Positions 10,340 through 22,000 of a stretch of 64,000 nucleotides of DNA are shown piece by piece (the stretch's first letter is position 1; each line of letters opens with the position of its first letter). The translations under genes were made by a program, and so were the position numbers. The stretch lies in assembly GCA_010672785.1 (NCBI GenBank), contig JAAHFX010000002.1, positions 870,411 through 934,410 of the forward strand, in the 5' to 3' direction. The notes below the pieces were generated by a model that was given only the letters and a program-made list of their open reading frames with translations, made no database searches and was not told the DNA's origin. The stretch is from Sphaerospermopsis sp. SIO1G1 (GTDB lineage Bacteria > Cyanobacteriota > Cyanobacteriia > Cyanobacteriales > Nostocaceae).

Positions 10340-10393
10340 GATTGATGATTGGTGATTGGTGATTGGTGACTGGTGACTGGTGATTGGTGACTG
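10340..10393. repeat. GATTGGT/GACTGGT heptamer tract
   Basis: gattggtgattggtgattggtgactggtgactggtgattggtgactgg. Confidence 0.85.
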
Positions 10394-10460
10394 GGAAAGA
10401 ATTTTCTTCCCCTCACCCCCTCTTCCCCTCACCCCCTCTTCCCCTCACCCACTCACCCAC

Positions 10461-12119
10461 TCACCCCATCTCTTCCTTATGGCCATAGTCGTAAGGCCCA
10501 TGAGTGACAACTGGTAACACATCCCAATTTTCAACAATGGGGGGTGAAGCTGTTGTCCATTCTAGGGTTAAACTTTCCCAAGGGTTATCACCGGCAAATT
10601 CTCCTTCTTTCCAGCTTTTATAGGCGTTGTAAGCAAAGGGGAGAACGGAAATACCCAAAATGAATGCACCGACGGTACAAAGCTGGTTTAAGGTGATAAA
10701 CTGAGGATCATACATGGCGACTCTTCGAGGCATTCCTTGTAATCCCAGTTCGTGCATGGGGAGGAATGTGAGGTTAGTACCGATGAAGGTGAGAAGGAAG
10801 TGAACTCTTCCCCAGGTTTCGTTCATCATCCGTCCGGTGATTTTGGGAAACCAATGGTAGATCCCAGCATAGATACCAAAAACTGAACCACCAAAGAGGA
10901 CGTAGTGGAAGTGTGCAACAACGTAGTAGGTGTCGTGAACGTGAACGTCAAAGGGTGCTGTTCCCATTGTCACACCGCTTAGTCCACCCATAACGAACAT
11001 AGAAAGAAGGCCGATGGCAAATAACATGGCGGTGGTGAAGCGAATTTTTCCACCCCAGAGGGTTGCTACCCAACCGAAGATTTTGACTCCTGTGGGAACG
11101 GCTACTATTAATGTGGAAATGGTGAAGAACATCCGCATCCATCCTGGTGTACCACTGGTGAACATATGGTGTACCCAGACGAATAAACCAACGACGCAGA
11201 TGGCAACACTGGAATAGGCGATCGCTTTATATCCAAAGATTGGTTTTCTGGCGTGGGTGGGAATGACTTCGGACATGATGCCGAAAATTGGCAGGATCAT
11301 TAAGTAAACTGCGGGGTGGGAATAAAACCAGAATAAATGTTGATAAATAACGACGTTACCACCTGCGTCGGGTTTGAAGAAGGATGTACCAAAGTTGATG
11401 TCAAAGAGTAGTAAAACTAATCCTGCTGCAAGAACTGGGGTTGATAAAAGTGCAAGGACTGATGTTGCTAAAATTGCCCAGCAAAATAGAGGTAGTTGAT
11501 CCCATTTCATGCTGGGAACTTTCATCATTAAGATGGTGACAACGAAATTTAATGAACCCAAAATTGAAGATGTTCCCACTAAAACGATGGCTAAGATCCA
11601 CATTGTTTGGGCGGTGTTAGCTGTGACTAAACTTAGTGGGGGATAAGCTGTCCAACCTGATTGAGAACCACCGAAAATAAAACTTGCTAATAATAGTAAT
11701 CCAGCGGGTGGATTTAACCAAAAGGCGATCGCATTCAGTTTAGGAAATGCCATATCTCTAGCACCTACCATCAGGGGTACTAGATAATTACCAAAACCAC
11801 CAATGGCACTGGGAACAATCCATAAAAAGATCATGATTGTGCCATGATTAGTCATGAAGGCGTTATAGAGATTTGGATCAAGAAAATCGGGATCTGGTGT
11901 GGCTAATTCTGTTCTCAGAGCGATCGCCATTAAACCACCAATTAAATAAAAGACAAATGATGTCACCAAATATTGAATACCGATCACTTTATGATCAATA
12001 TTGAAGGTGAAATAGTCTTTAAATTTCCACGGTGTTTGATGTTGGGTATGTGCAACCAGCATAGTTTTTTGTTGACTATTTTCAGGAGATGTATTTTGTG
12101 GAAATTCTACTTGGGTCAT
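10461..12119 (-). CDS. ctaD: Cytochrome c oxidase subunit I
   Basis: WKFKDYFTFNIDHKVIGIQYL...TNHGTIMIFLWIVP...QHLFWFYSHPAVYLMILPIFG...HDTYYVVAHFHYVL. Confidence 0.98.
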   Translation of the reverse strand: MTQVEFPQNTSPENSQQKTMLVAHTQHQTPWKFKDYFTFNIDHKVIGIQYLVTSFVFYLIGGLMAIALRTELATPDPDFLDPNLYNAFMTNHGTIMIFLWIVPSAIGGFGNYLVPLMVGARDMAFPKLNAIAFWLNPPAGLLLLASFIFGGSQSGWTAYPPLSLVTANTAQTMWILAIVLVGTSSILGSLNFVVTILMMKVPSMKWDQLPLFCWAILATSVLALLSTPVLAAGLVLLLFDINFGTSFFKPDAGGNVVIYQHLFWFYSHPAVYLMILPIFGIMSEVIPTHARKPIFGYKAIAYSSVAICVVGLFVWVHHMFTSGTPGWMRMFFTISTLIVAVPTGVKIFGWVATLWGGKIRFTTAMLFAIGLLSMFVMGGLSGVTMGTAPFDVHVHDTYYVVAHFHYVLFGGSVFGIYAGIYHWFPKITGRMMNETWGRVHFLLTFIGTNLTFLPMHELGLQGMPRRVAMYDPQFITLNQLCTVGAFILGISVLPFAYNAYKSWKEGEFAGDNPWESLTLEWTTASPPIVENWDVLPVVTHGPYDYGHKEEMG

Positions 12120-12126
12120 AATTTTT

Positions 12127-12178
12127 CAGTGAACAGTTATCAGTTATCAGTTATCAATTACCAGTGAACAGTTATCAG
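12127..12178. repeat. Heptanucleotide tandem repeat (degenerate TCAGTTA)
   Basis: Direct reading. Confidence 0.8.
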
Positions 12179-12198
12179 GAGAAATATTCACAGTTGAA

Positions 12199-13122
12199 CT
12201 AATGACTGATCAACATTTTCTGCACATAAGGTTCAAGAAATTCTGCTGTTGATAAATTGGCTGGGTTAACAGCTATTGTTTGGGGTTTTTCTTGTTGTTG
12301 TGCTAACTGGGTTTGAGTTAACCAATTATCAAATTCTGCTTGGGTGTGAACGATAACTTGAGTTCGCATTGAACCATGATAACCACCACATAATTCTGCA
12401 CAAACTACCGGATATGTTCCTGGTTTTGTAGCTACAAATCTCAATTCTGTGGATACTCCGGGAATAGCATCTTGTTTGAGGCGAAATTGAGGTACCCAGA
12501 AAGAATGAATTACATCATCAGCAGATAAATTTAACTGTACATCTGCACCGACTGGTACATGAAGTTCTCCAGTTAAGATGCCTGTGTCGGGATAATTAAA
12601 TAACCATGCAAATTGTATCCCTTTCACATCAACTATCAAATCTGCTGGTTTATTTTGACTTTGGGGACTTGCTCCAATACCAATATTTGCTGCTGCTAAA
12701 GATTGGTTTTCATCATTCATTGTTGCGGCTATTGCAACATGACTGGGGGGATGACTACCGGGTTCCAAACCACCCATTTGGTTATAAATATTGACACTAT
12801 AAATACCTAAGATAATGACAATTACTGTAGGTATTGCTGTCCAAAAAACTTCTAAGGCTAAGTTACCTTCTACTGGTGTACCATCGCTATTATCTCCAGG
12901 ACGACGACGATACACAAATAAGAAAATAACAATTGTTCCTTCAACAATCAAAAATAGGGCGATCGCAATGGTAAACATAATATTAAAGAAATTGTCTACC
13001 AAAGGTGCTTGCTTTGAGGCTTGGATTGGTAAGAGATGATGATTTTGGCCAATCCAAATACTGATAGGCGTAATTATCATTCCCGCCAATAGTGTCCACA
13101 ATGACACAGGAACTTTTTGCAT
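12199..13122 (-). CDS. ctaC: Cytochrome c oxidase subunit II
   Basis: CuA site VVCAELCGGYHGSMRTQVIV; two N-terminal TM helices; DDVIHSFWVPQFRLKQDAIPG. Confidence 0.96.
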   Translation of the reverse strand: MQKVPVSLWTLLAGMIITPISIWIGQNHHLLPIQASKQAPLVDNFFNIMFTIAIALFLIVEGTIVIFLFVYRRRPGDNSDGTPVEGNLALEVFWTAIPTVIVIILGIYSVNIYNQMGGLEPGSHPPSHVAIAATMNDENQSLAAANIGIGASPQSQNKPADLIVDVKGIQFAWLFNYPDTGILTGELHVPVGADVQLNLSADDVIHSFWVPQFRLKQDAIPGVSTELRFVATKPGTYPVVCAELCGGYHGSMRTQVIVHTQAEFDNWLTQTQLAQQQEKPQTIAVNPANLSTAEFLEPYVQKMLISH

Positions 13123-13577
13123 AGTTATTACCTATGATTTTTCAGTGATTAATATTTCAATTGCTCTGAAATAATTATTGCTGACTTTTGGCTTTTTTTG
13201 ATTTTCACTTATTACCGTTTTAGCTTCTATCTAATTATTTTGTAAAAACCTCAATATTTTTTTCATATCTTTCATGATTATCTAAAATATTTGTAAATTT
13301 TCTGGGAAAATTATATTTTTATCCTGATGAATACATCAGTAAAAATTTCACCAATATCTTTTCTTTATAGATACTTATAGGTTGTTTAATTAATAACAAT
13401 CATGCATAGATATTTATGTTAAAAATAAACATTATATAATAAAAAATTAGTATTTTTGGTCAGAATCAGGATATCCAGGATTAAAGGATTTACAGGATGT
13501 TTGTAATTATTTTCCTACCTGATTCCCGATACCTGATTCCCGACTCCTGTCTATCTATCTGGTAACCGATAAATAAC

Positions 13578-14117
13578 TTAAGCTGCTTCCAAAGATGGAC
13601 TAGGAAAATGTGGCTTTAATATTTCCAACCAATTAGCAATGCGCTCATCAGTTTTTTCACTTTCATTCACTTCGTCAATTGGTAATCCTACAAATTTATC
13701 ATTGCGTACAGCGAAGGAATATTCGTAGCTATAACCATCCACAGGTAACTCACCAACTAAAGTTGCACCTAGTTTTTGGAAGTGATCATACAAAGTTCCT
13801 AAAGCGCTAACAAACTGTTCTCCGTGAGTGACATAATCTCCTGCACCAAATAAGGCAATAGTTTTACCTGTAAAATCTGGTTTGTCAATTGACATATCAT
13901 AGAGAGGATCACGCCAATCATTTTGAACTTCTCCAGCACCCCAAGTAGAACAACCAAATAACAAGTAATCATACTCCAACATTTGGTCAACATCGTCAAA
14001 ATCTTCTTCCATACTGTAAAGATCACATAGTTCTTCACCAAAATACTCATGTATTGTCGTAGCAACTGAAGCAGTAATACCGGAAGTGCTGCCGTAAAAA
14101 ATCGCTATTTTTGCCAT
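13578..14117 (-). CDS. Flavodoxin (long-chain, divergent)
   Basis: MAKIAIFYGSTSGITASVATTI FMN loop; LLFGCSTWGAGEVQNDW; ALFGAGDYVTHGEQFVSALGTLYD; about 179 aa. Confidence 0.9.
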   Translation of the reverse strand: MAKIAIFYGSTSGITASVATTIHEYFGEELCDLYSMEEDFDDVDQMLEYDYLLFGCSTWGAGEVQNDWRDPLYDMSIDKPDFTGKTIALFGAGDYVTHGEQFVSALGTLYDHFQKLGATLVGELPVDGYSYEYSFAVRNDKFVGLPIDEVNESEKTDERIANWLEILKPHFPSPSLEAA

Positions 14118-14418
14118 AGTTACATTTCCTCTGGAATTGCATTAATAGTTAACCCTGGTATTTCTCAGGGTGTTTATTACCAGAGATTCCCACAATTTAA
14201 TCAGTAGAGAATTGTCTAAAGTTATTGTCTGAGGTGAAAATCTATAGACATGATTCTCCAAATTTCAATAAGCAATAGTTGAATAATATTGGAAATAAGT
14301 AGATCGAAAAAGTTTAAATATGACAAGTTAAATAATTAAGAATGAATTATTAGTGACTAATCCACATTTCCCTGTTTTCATGACTTTTATGGTTTAACGC
14401 CAAGCTTTTATCTTGTTA

Positions 14419-16062
14419 TTATTTCTGGACATCTTGCCAAACAACTTTATAAACTATAATTGAGTCAAAAGAACGCCTATTCACTAGCCAAGGTAATTTA
14501 TTAAAACTTGAAGCATAAAACCTCCCAGTATCAGTTTTAAAAAAAGTGAACCGACTGGGTTCATTTTTATATTCTCTTACAAATTTTAACTTATATTGAG
14601 AAGGTATTTTATCTAATCTTTGTTGATGTATTCCTTGAGGATATACTAAATAATCGCCCGGTTTAATCTGTGGATTCAGAGATTCTAGCTGTTGCATTCC
14701 ATTTTTTTTAGCATACCATTGCCATCCCCAATGTCCAGTGAAATATATGGTAGATTTTTTAGGTAATTGTTCTCTAATTAATACAGCATTTTCTCTATAA
14801 TAGTTAGCCCATATTCTATCAGATATACCCAAAGCTAATGCCAGAAATGTCGTTACACTTATGGCTGTAATTTTCCATAGTAATGAAGAATTGATACCAC
14901 TGCAATTAACTAATATTAACGTAATAGGAACAATCACCAGTAAAATATGTCTAGTAGCCAGAAAAGGAGAAAAAATAATTATGAAAGCAGCACTAGAAAT
15001 TAACCATAGGTAAAGTAAGATAATAGAATGATTTAATTCCTTCATTACAAGTATTTTTATTGATTCAAAAACAAAGTGTGTAAGTAAAATAATACTAATA
15101 GTAATACCATTACTAAAAAATAGTAACTTTAAATATTTTTCAACTATTTTTTCATTGATAACATTAAAATATAAGCCACTTATTAAAATTACTAAGACAA
15201 TAAGACTGAGAGTTACAAAGATTTTAAATACTAGATTGACATTTTTGCTATCTTTTTTTATGTTTATCAACCAAACCATAGAATACGGTATAATTGATCC
15301 TAAACAAATAAGCCAGGATCTTGACATATCAAATATTATTGAAATTGTCAATTCTCTTCTAGGTCTATCAAGAATATGAATTGCTCCATAGTCAAAATAA
15401 TTAAAACCAGACCAAAGTAGTAAAATTATAATAGGGATAAAAAATGTCCAAATTAGTTCAAATCTTCTTTTTAAGATTATATACAACAGCATGACTAATA
15501 ATAGAGGAAGAGCAGAATATTTAATTAGACAAGCAAATCCAGCTATAACACCTGCTAATATAAGTCTTTTTTTCTCTGATTCAATTTGAGGATTTATTAG
15601 ACAATAATAGAAGCCTAGAAAAAAAGATAAAAGTGGTATATCAACCATCAAATTCTGTCCAACTATAAATGCTGGACTGAGTGTTAGTAAACCTGTAATT
15701 AAAATTCTATGATTGGGAATAATAATTTTAGTGATTAAATAAACCAGCACAATACAGATAAGGGTGAAAAATGACTGCAATATATGTGTAGAAGCTTCAC
15801 TAAAACCAAAAAATATACCCCAAATTGCAAGTATATAAAAATAAAGGTGAGGCTGATTCAGGTTATGAATCGGAGCTTCATTCTGATCCCAGTTAATCAT
15901 ACCACTCATAGGATTTAAAGGATTTTTAATAATCCATTGAGCAGTTTCAAGATGTACTGTATCGTCTATATGATAGGCCTTATTAAAATTTATAATAGTC
16001 GCAAAAAGCCAAAAAAGTAATAGAACAATAAGTTCATAACTTATACGAATACGAATTTTCAT
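14419..16062 (-). CDS. Glycosyltransferase family 39-like multi-pass membrane protein
   Basis: Many TM segments; N-terminal INFNKAYHIDDTVHLETAQWI acidic loop resembling the GT39/PMT D-x-D/E region. Confidence 0.75.
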   Translation of the reverse strand: MKIRIRISYELIVLLLFWLFATIINFNKAYHIDDTVHLETAQWIIKNPLNPMSGMINWDQNEAPIHNLNQPHLYFYILAIWGIFFGFSEASTHILQSFFTLICIVLVYLITKIIIPNHRILITGLLTLSPAFIVGQNLMVDIPLLSFFLGFYYCLINPQIESEKKRLILAGVIAGFACLIKYSALPLLLVMLLYIILKRRFELIWTFFIPIIILLLWSGFNYFDYGAIHILDRPRRELTISIIFDMSRSWLICLGSIIPYSMVWLINIKKDSKNVNLVFKIFVTLSLIVLVILISGLYFNVINEKIVEKYLKLLFFSNGITISIILLTHFVFESIKILVMKELNHSIILLYLWLISSAAFIIIFSPFLATRHILLVIVPITLILVNCSGINSSLLWKITAISVTTFLALALGISDRIWANYYRENAVLIREQLPKKSTIYFTGHWGWQWYAKKNGMQQLESLNPQIKPGDYLVYPQGIHQQRLDKIPSQYKLKFVREYKNEPSRFTFFKTDTGRFYASSFNKLPWLVNRRSFDSIIVYKVVWQDVQK

Positions 16063-16876
16063 AATTTCTTTAACAATTTAATTATTCTTGAACTTTATAG
16101 CAAATAATAGGATAATATTTACCATTTGCGCAATATTACTAAAGATTGTCAGACTCAAAAGAATTTTATAGCTATAGACACATTGTCAGAATTAAGGTCA
16201 AAGGTTCAGGAATTAAAGAAGGGGTATGGACAGCAGGGTACTGCTCCCTTGTTCAAAAAACTCAATCATATAATTTACTTGATGACGAAAAGTTTGGAGA
16301 AGCAAGAGAATAAAACTGAATAAAATAACAGTTTAAAAACAAAGATAAACTATCAAGATTCAAAAATAGAAAGTAAGATATAGATCACTTATAAAGAATA
16401 GATTAAGGAATAGATTAGATAGGGAAAGTAGAACAAATAGAAACAGCAACAGTATTCAAATAAATTATTCTGAATAGGTTAGAGTTTGTATAAAAATCAT
16501 TAGTAATTTAAAATCAATAAAGATATATTGTAATATATATTTAATCGCAAAATATGTTCTCAAAAAACAATTAATATCATCATTTTCCGTCAACCAATAA
16601 CATAAATATAAAAAAAAATCCCTAAGCTCATAGTGAACAAACTTAGCCAAATCTTTATGAAATGTATAGTTAATGAAGAAGTGATAAAGCCTTATTTTTA
16701 AGGTTGTAAATAAGTGAACAGTAATCACTGTTAACTGATAACTTTTCACTGCTAAATAAGGCGAGAAAAACCTTTCTTGTCATGGAGATAATTTGGTAGC
16801 AAGTTATGAATCAAGAAGAGACATCGCGGGGAGACTTATACCAAAAATCTCAGCAATTAGACTAGGAAGAAGCCTT

Positions 16877-18466
16877 ATGCCTTATACAATTCCTACGAAA
16901 ATTTGCAATGGATGTGATCAATGCCGTCCCCAATGTCCTACGGGTGCAATCAAAAAAGAAAATGAGGAATATTGGATTGATCCTTGTCTTTGTAATAATT
17001 GTGAAGGTTATTATCCAGAACCTCAATGTGCAATCGCTTGTCCAACCCATTCTCCTAAACTCTGGCAAGCAAAAAGAGGTAGATCAAAATTAGAAGCACG
17101 AGAACCGACCAGTGCTTATTTATTTTCTAATGGTAAGAATAACTGTTTTGCTTCAGCAATAGTTATTTGGGAAGCTTGTAATCTCTTAGCACAACGTAAA
17201 TCATTACCTTGGGGACATGATGAAGCAGGAAATTTACAGTATAGACGTAAAGTTAATCAAGGTCGCGCTACAATTTCTTTTCACATCCAAGATCCATTTC
17301 AAGATAGTAATTTAGCTCAAAGTTTACAAGTAGTTGAAAAACTGGATATTCGTGCTGCTTGTATTCATTTAATTTTTGCTGCTCATGCCACAGCAGTAGA
17401 TAAACCTTGGGAGGAAGAATTTGTTATTGATGAACGTCAAATTGAAAAATATTTGGGTTTGGAAAAACGTAAGGATCTCAACAAAACTACTAAGATATGC
17501 CTGATCAAAAATATTGTTCAACAAGTTTGTTCTCTGTTAGTTTCTATTGACTGGCCACAAAGGGGTAGAGTTCCTGGTTTTTCTGTTGAATATTCCCCTC
17601 TATGGAATTTAACAGAAGTAAAACATCATTTCCAAGAAGATAAAGAAGGGTGTAAATATTTAATGGGTTTGACTTTGAAGGTAAGAGCCGGTTTTTGGGC
17701 GCGACATTTTTTAAATAGACAAGGTTCTAAAAATCGGACAAGTTTCTATCAATATGGTAGTCTTCCCCAAACTTTACTAACTACAGTCATGAGTTTGTGG
17801 CAGCAACATGAAGGTGCTGTAAGATTGATGTTATGGCTACTTTTTAAAACTAAAATGGGTAGGGAGCAACGTATTACTGTTCCTACTTTAATGCGTGTTG
17901 CTTATGGTGAGGAAAAAGTTACTTTAGCTTCTACACAACGTGATGACAGAAAACGACTATTACGAACTTTTGAAAATGATTTGGAAGTTCTCAATCACTA
18001 TGGAATTAAAGCTAATTTTGATTCTGTTACCTACCCACCAGAGATTCAACCTTTATGGGCTAAATTAATTGATATTCCTGAAGATCCAGATGAGGCTTTG
18101 GAGTTTTGGATCAATGATGGTAGTGGTAATCACCGTCTCACTGACAGCGGTCCTCGTGGAAAGTGGAATATGTTGATGAATGCCAGAATTTCTGCTTTTG
18201 ATTTACCCCCTGAATGGGAACAGTTAAGTTCAGGATCTCGCAAAAAAAAGCAGCGTAATATCACTAATAAAAAAGTGATTAGAACGGCTGATAATTTATT
18301 GGGTGTACAGGTTTTGGAAGCTAGAAAAAGTATTAATATCTCTCAACGAGAGTTAGCAAAGTTGATAGGTAAAAGTCAAAGTTGGATTCGAGATGTGGAA
18401 AATGGTCGCCTCAAGCCTAAACCAGATGATCAAATTTTGTTGCGGAGGATTTTAAATATTCTCTAA
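16877..18466 (+). CDS. cnfR: PatB/CnfR-type transcriptional activator: N-terminal 4Fe-4S ferredoxin domain and C-terminal HTH (start set to MPYTIPTKICNGCDQC)
   Basis: CNGCDQCRPQCP...CLCNNCEGYYPEPQCAIACP clusters; C-term LEARKSINISQRELAKLIGKSQSWIRDVENGRLKPKPDD HTH; 529 aa from ATG 16877, as remembered for PatB. Confidence 0.88.
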   Translation: MPYTIPTKICNGCDQCRPQCPTGAIKKENEEYWIDPCLCNNCEGYYPEPQCAIACPTHSPKLWQAKRGRSKLEAREPTSAYLFSNGKNNCFASAIVIWEACNLLAQRKSLPWGHDEAGNLQYRRKVNQGRATISFHIQDPFQDSNLAQSLQVVEKLDIRAACIHLIFAAHATAVDKPWEEEFVIDERQIEKYLGLEKRKDLNKTTKICLIKNIVQQVCSLLVSIDWPQRGRVPGFSVEYSPLWNLTEVKHHFQEDKEGCKYLMGLTLKVRAGFWARHFLNRQGSKNRTSFYQYGSLPQTLLTTVMSLWQQHEGAVRLMLWLLFKTKMGREQRITVPTLMRVAYGEEKVTLASTQRDDRKRLLRTFENDLEVLNHYGIKANFDSVTYPPEIQPLWAKLIDIPEDPDEALEFWINDGSGNHRLTDSGPRGKWNMLMNARISAFDLPPEWEQLSSGSRKKKQRNITNKKVIRTADNLLGVQVLEARKSINISQRELAKLIGKSQSWIRDVENGRLKPKPDDQILLRRILNIL

Positions 18467-18481
18467 TTTTTTGGTATTTTG

Positions 18482-18501
18482 GTGCGTTATGACTAACGCA
18501 C
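18482..18501. terminator. Inverted repeat GTGCGTTA-TGAC-TAACGCAC downstream of cnfR
   Basis: Perfect 8-bp stem, weak T-rich tail; also fits a dispersed repeat fragment. Confidence 0.4.
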
Positions 18502-19041
18502 TCTTCTTACACATCACCCAAGTTACAAAGTTGACAGGTAATGGTAAATGTATAGGTTAAAGTTATGCTTTTTATAAATTTAATTATAAATGTCTCATGA
18601 ATCAAAGTTTTCTCTTTATCTTTTCTTAATAATTAATTGACAATAATTTCTATTTATTAACGGTATTGCAATACTTTCAGCCTTCTGGTATGATATTTGA
18701 GAATTTGTAACTTGGACTTATAGTGCTTAATCTTAAACATCAGTTGCTGGTAAAATTTTGCAAACCTGAAAATATAAGGGTTTCAAAAATAGCAACCTTA
18801 AGAATTACACAAAACTAAACAGGTTCTGACCTCCTCGTATTGCACTATTTTTGCAAAAATTCGATTATGTTATTTGCTGGTTGGATTTTTGGCTATTGAC
18901 AAAACTGGCGTTTTATGGATTAGGAGTAATGTTAGCGATCGCAATGAAGTTAATTAAACTCATTAGGGTTTGTTGAAAAAGTCTTGTCGTGATGATAAAA
19001 GATAGGTGATCCGATTTTACTCCTGACTTCTTCTGCTGTAC

Positions 19042-22000
19042 CTAATAATTCATAATCAGTAACTCGTTGATAGCTTGTCGTTTTGAAGAATTACTATTTA
19101 TGGATCTTGCAGCTTTCACCCTTTCAATAGAATAACCATGATAAGCAACTTCAAAGAAATCATCTTCAATATCTTGGTTTTTGGGGTCTGAATTACTCAA
19201 CATTAATAAAGCACCCTGTTGATGTGCATATTGAAAAAAATCTCGGAGTCTGATTTGTTCATCATTGTTAAATGCCTGTTGTGAATAAGTAGTAAAATTA
19301 GAAGTCTTATTTAAAGGTCGGTAAGGAGGATCAAAATAAATAAAAGTATGATCATCTATCAATTTTTCCCAGTCACTGAAATCTTGATGACGGATTTCGG
19401 CATTTTGTAAAACTAGGGAGACAGCTTGTAAATTCTGGCGATCGCAAATTTTTGGATTTTTGTATTTTCCTATAGGAACATTAAATTTACCTTGGGAGTT
19501 AACTCTAAACAAACCGTTAAAACAGGTTTTATTTAAAAATATGATTTGTGCTGTTCTTTCTATCCACTCAGAATTGTAATTTTGATAGTTTAAAGTATTT
19601 CCGTGGGAATTAAAATGACTTCTAATTTGATAAAAGTATTCTTTTCTGTCAATTTCATCACCAGCTAAATATTTATTTTCAATTTCTGATAAAACATCAA
19701 TTAAGTCATTAACATTTTTTTGAATAGTTTTATAAGCTATTACTATTTCTACATTTATATCAGAAAGAAACCATTCCTGGACATGATAATTATTAGCTAT
19801 GTAGAAAAAAACCGCACCTCCTCCTAAAAAAGGTTCAATATACTTTTTAATTTCACCTTTAACTAACTTTTGTGGTAAGAATTGACTGATTTGTGTCAGT
19901 AATTGTGTTTGTTAGAGTCGAATGGGATATCGCTATCCCAAACTCTCATTCAGAACGGAACGTGAGAGTTTCCCCTCATTCCGCTCCTCCTAGCTAGTTT
20001 GTTTGCGTTCACGACTGCCATCATTAGTAGTTTTTCTATGATGACAATACTTGTGCAGGAGTTGTTTATTAGCCATATTATTTTTACCTCCTAAAACTTG
20101 GGGTATTATATGGTCTATTTCCAAATTATCTTCACTGGTAAAATATTGATTGCATAAGGTACATTTACCTTTTTGCTTTTTCATCAGCATTGTGACTTCT
20201 CTTTTGACTGTTGTGTATTCTGAGAGTCTTTGTGTCCAGTATGCCCAATCTCCATCATAGGGTGATTTTTGTCCCTTGAGTCTGATAACTCTTTTGACAT
20301 GGGTGTCTTTATGTCTTCTAAGTTGTTGTCCATCTGGGGTGATGAATACCCATCCTAGCCCTTGATCTACTCCCCAGTATTTGTTTACTGTGTGCTTTTT
20401 CCCTTGCATGGGCGCACAGTAGTAACCCCATCTCAGGAGTTGGTGGTATAGAATGTTGTCCACTTTACCGAAGACTCTGGAGCTAACCACTGAATCATAA
20501 TAGTTACTCCATCCCCTAATTTTGGGAGTAAGTGCTTCTATTAGTTTCTCTTGTGTGGCATTGCGGTTTTTGCGAATTGTCTGCTTCAGGATTTTAATAT
20601 GGCGCTTTATTGCCTCTTTTGATGGTTTAATTAGGGTTTTAAAGCCTAATTTTTTTCCTTTCCTGTCAGTTGCACTGTTTATATCTTTGACTGGGTATTG
20701 CCTGATATTAAAGCTTAAATAGTCGAATCCACTTTGGACTTTTCCATCGCCTAATGTATGGGCAATTCTTGTTTTTGAGTCTTTTAATTTTAGACCCATA
20801 AACTTTAACCAGTCGTTGATTATTTCACGACATTCTTCTATAACTTTCTTACTTTTATGAAAGATAACAAAGTCATCTGCATATCTGTGAAAGAGAGGGG
20901 GATTGAAGTTAATGTCAGGTTTAATTCCGTACATTTGCGCCATTGCTTTTGTGGTGTATTTCTTAGGAAAAGCTTGATGTAATGCTTCCTGCATTCCATG
21001 TAGAGCTATATTCGCTAGTAAAGGTGAAATTACACCACCTTGGGGAGTTCCACTTTCTGTTATGTAAAAGACATTCTGTGCAATGACTCCTGATTTAAGC
21101 CACGTTTTTATTTGACGACGCATACCTGGATAAGTATTGAGTTTGTCCAGTAGTCTCTTATGATTTATTTGGTCAAAGCACTTTTCTATATCAGCATCTA
21201 GAACGTAGTAACTCATTTTGTTGATGTCACTGTAGATTGCTGCAATAGCATCTTTAGCACTTCTCCCTGGTCTAAAGCCATAGGAATTAGCTTCAAACTT
21301 AGCTTCCCATTCTGGTTCTAGAGCTAGTTTAGCTAGTGCTTGTTTTGCTCTATCTTCTATTGTGGGAATACCTAGTGGTCTCTTTTCTTTTTTACCTGGC
21401 TTGGGAATTTCAATCCTTCTGACTGGTTGAGATTTACCATCAAGTTTGAGGCTTTGAACTAACTCTAGCCTTTGATGGGGAGCTAATTTCGCTACCCCAT
21501 CTATCCCTGGAGTGTTTTTGCCTCTATTGTCCTGCGTGACTTTCCTTACCGCAGTAAGTTTTGCTGAATGAGATTTTACCAGTAATTTCTGGAGTTTCCT
21601 GACGGTTTTGAAATCACCATTTTGTGACGCTTTGTAGATTCTTTTCTGAAGCCGAAACAAGGCTCTATTAACTGCTTTCCAGTTAACATTAGCCCATTCC
21701 ATTTCCACCGTAGTTGTTTCACTCGTATTGGTCATTTAGCTTCTTAATAAGTTTCTACTCTCTAGACTTAGGGATGTCTGTCTGCATATCCTGGGAATTA
21801 CTCAAGGCCTTGGCTTCTGACATCATCCTTCCCTGATCAAGTTTATGGCTTGGCTGCCTACTCACAAAAGAACTTGATTAGGGTTACTTCGTTCCGTAGA
21901 GGTTTTATCTGGTTGGGTTGGGTACTGACTATACGCCGATGAATGCTCTTATAGGTAAGAGATGGATGTTTAAACAACAAGAGGAAATTTGCTGTTTCAC

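Noticed and set aside
16126-16323. 65-aa ORF between the GT39 gene and cnfR
   Set aside because: No recognisable family and no clear RBS; left unannotated
18720-18985. Short hydrophobic ORF fragment (...WLLTKLAFYGLGVMLAIAMKLIKLIRVC*)
   Set aside because: No supported start codon in frame apart from internal ATGs; overlaps dispersed repeat sequence at its end
19042-19512. Truncated methyltransferase pseudogene
   Set aside because: The reading frame stays open upstream to the intron edge and continues in exon 1, so an intron-split gene explains it better
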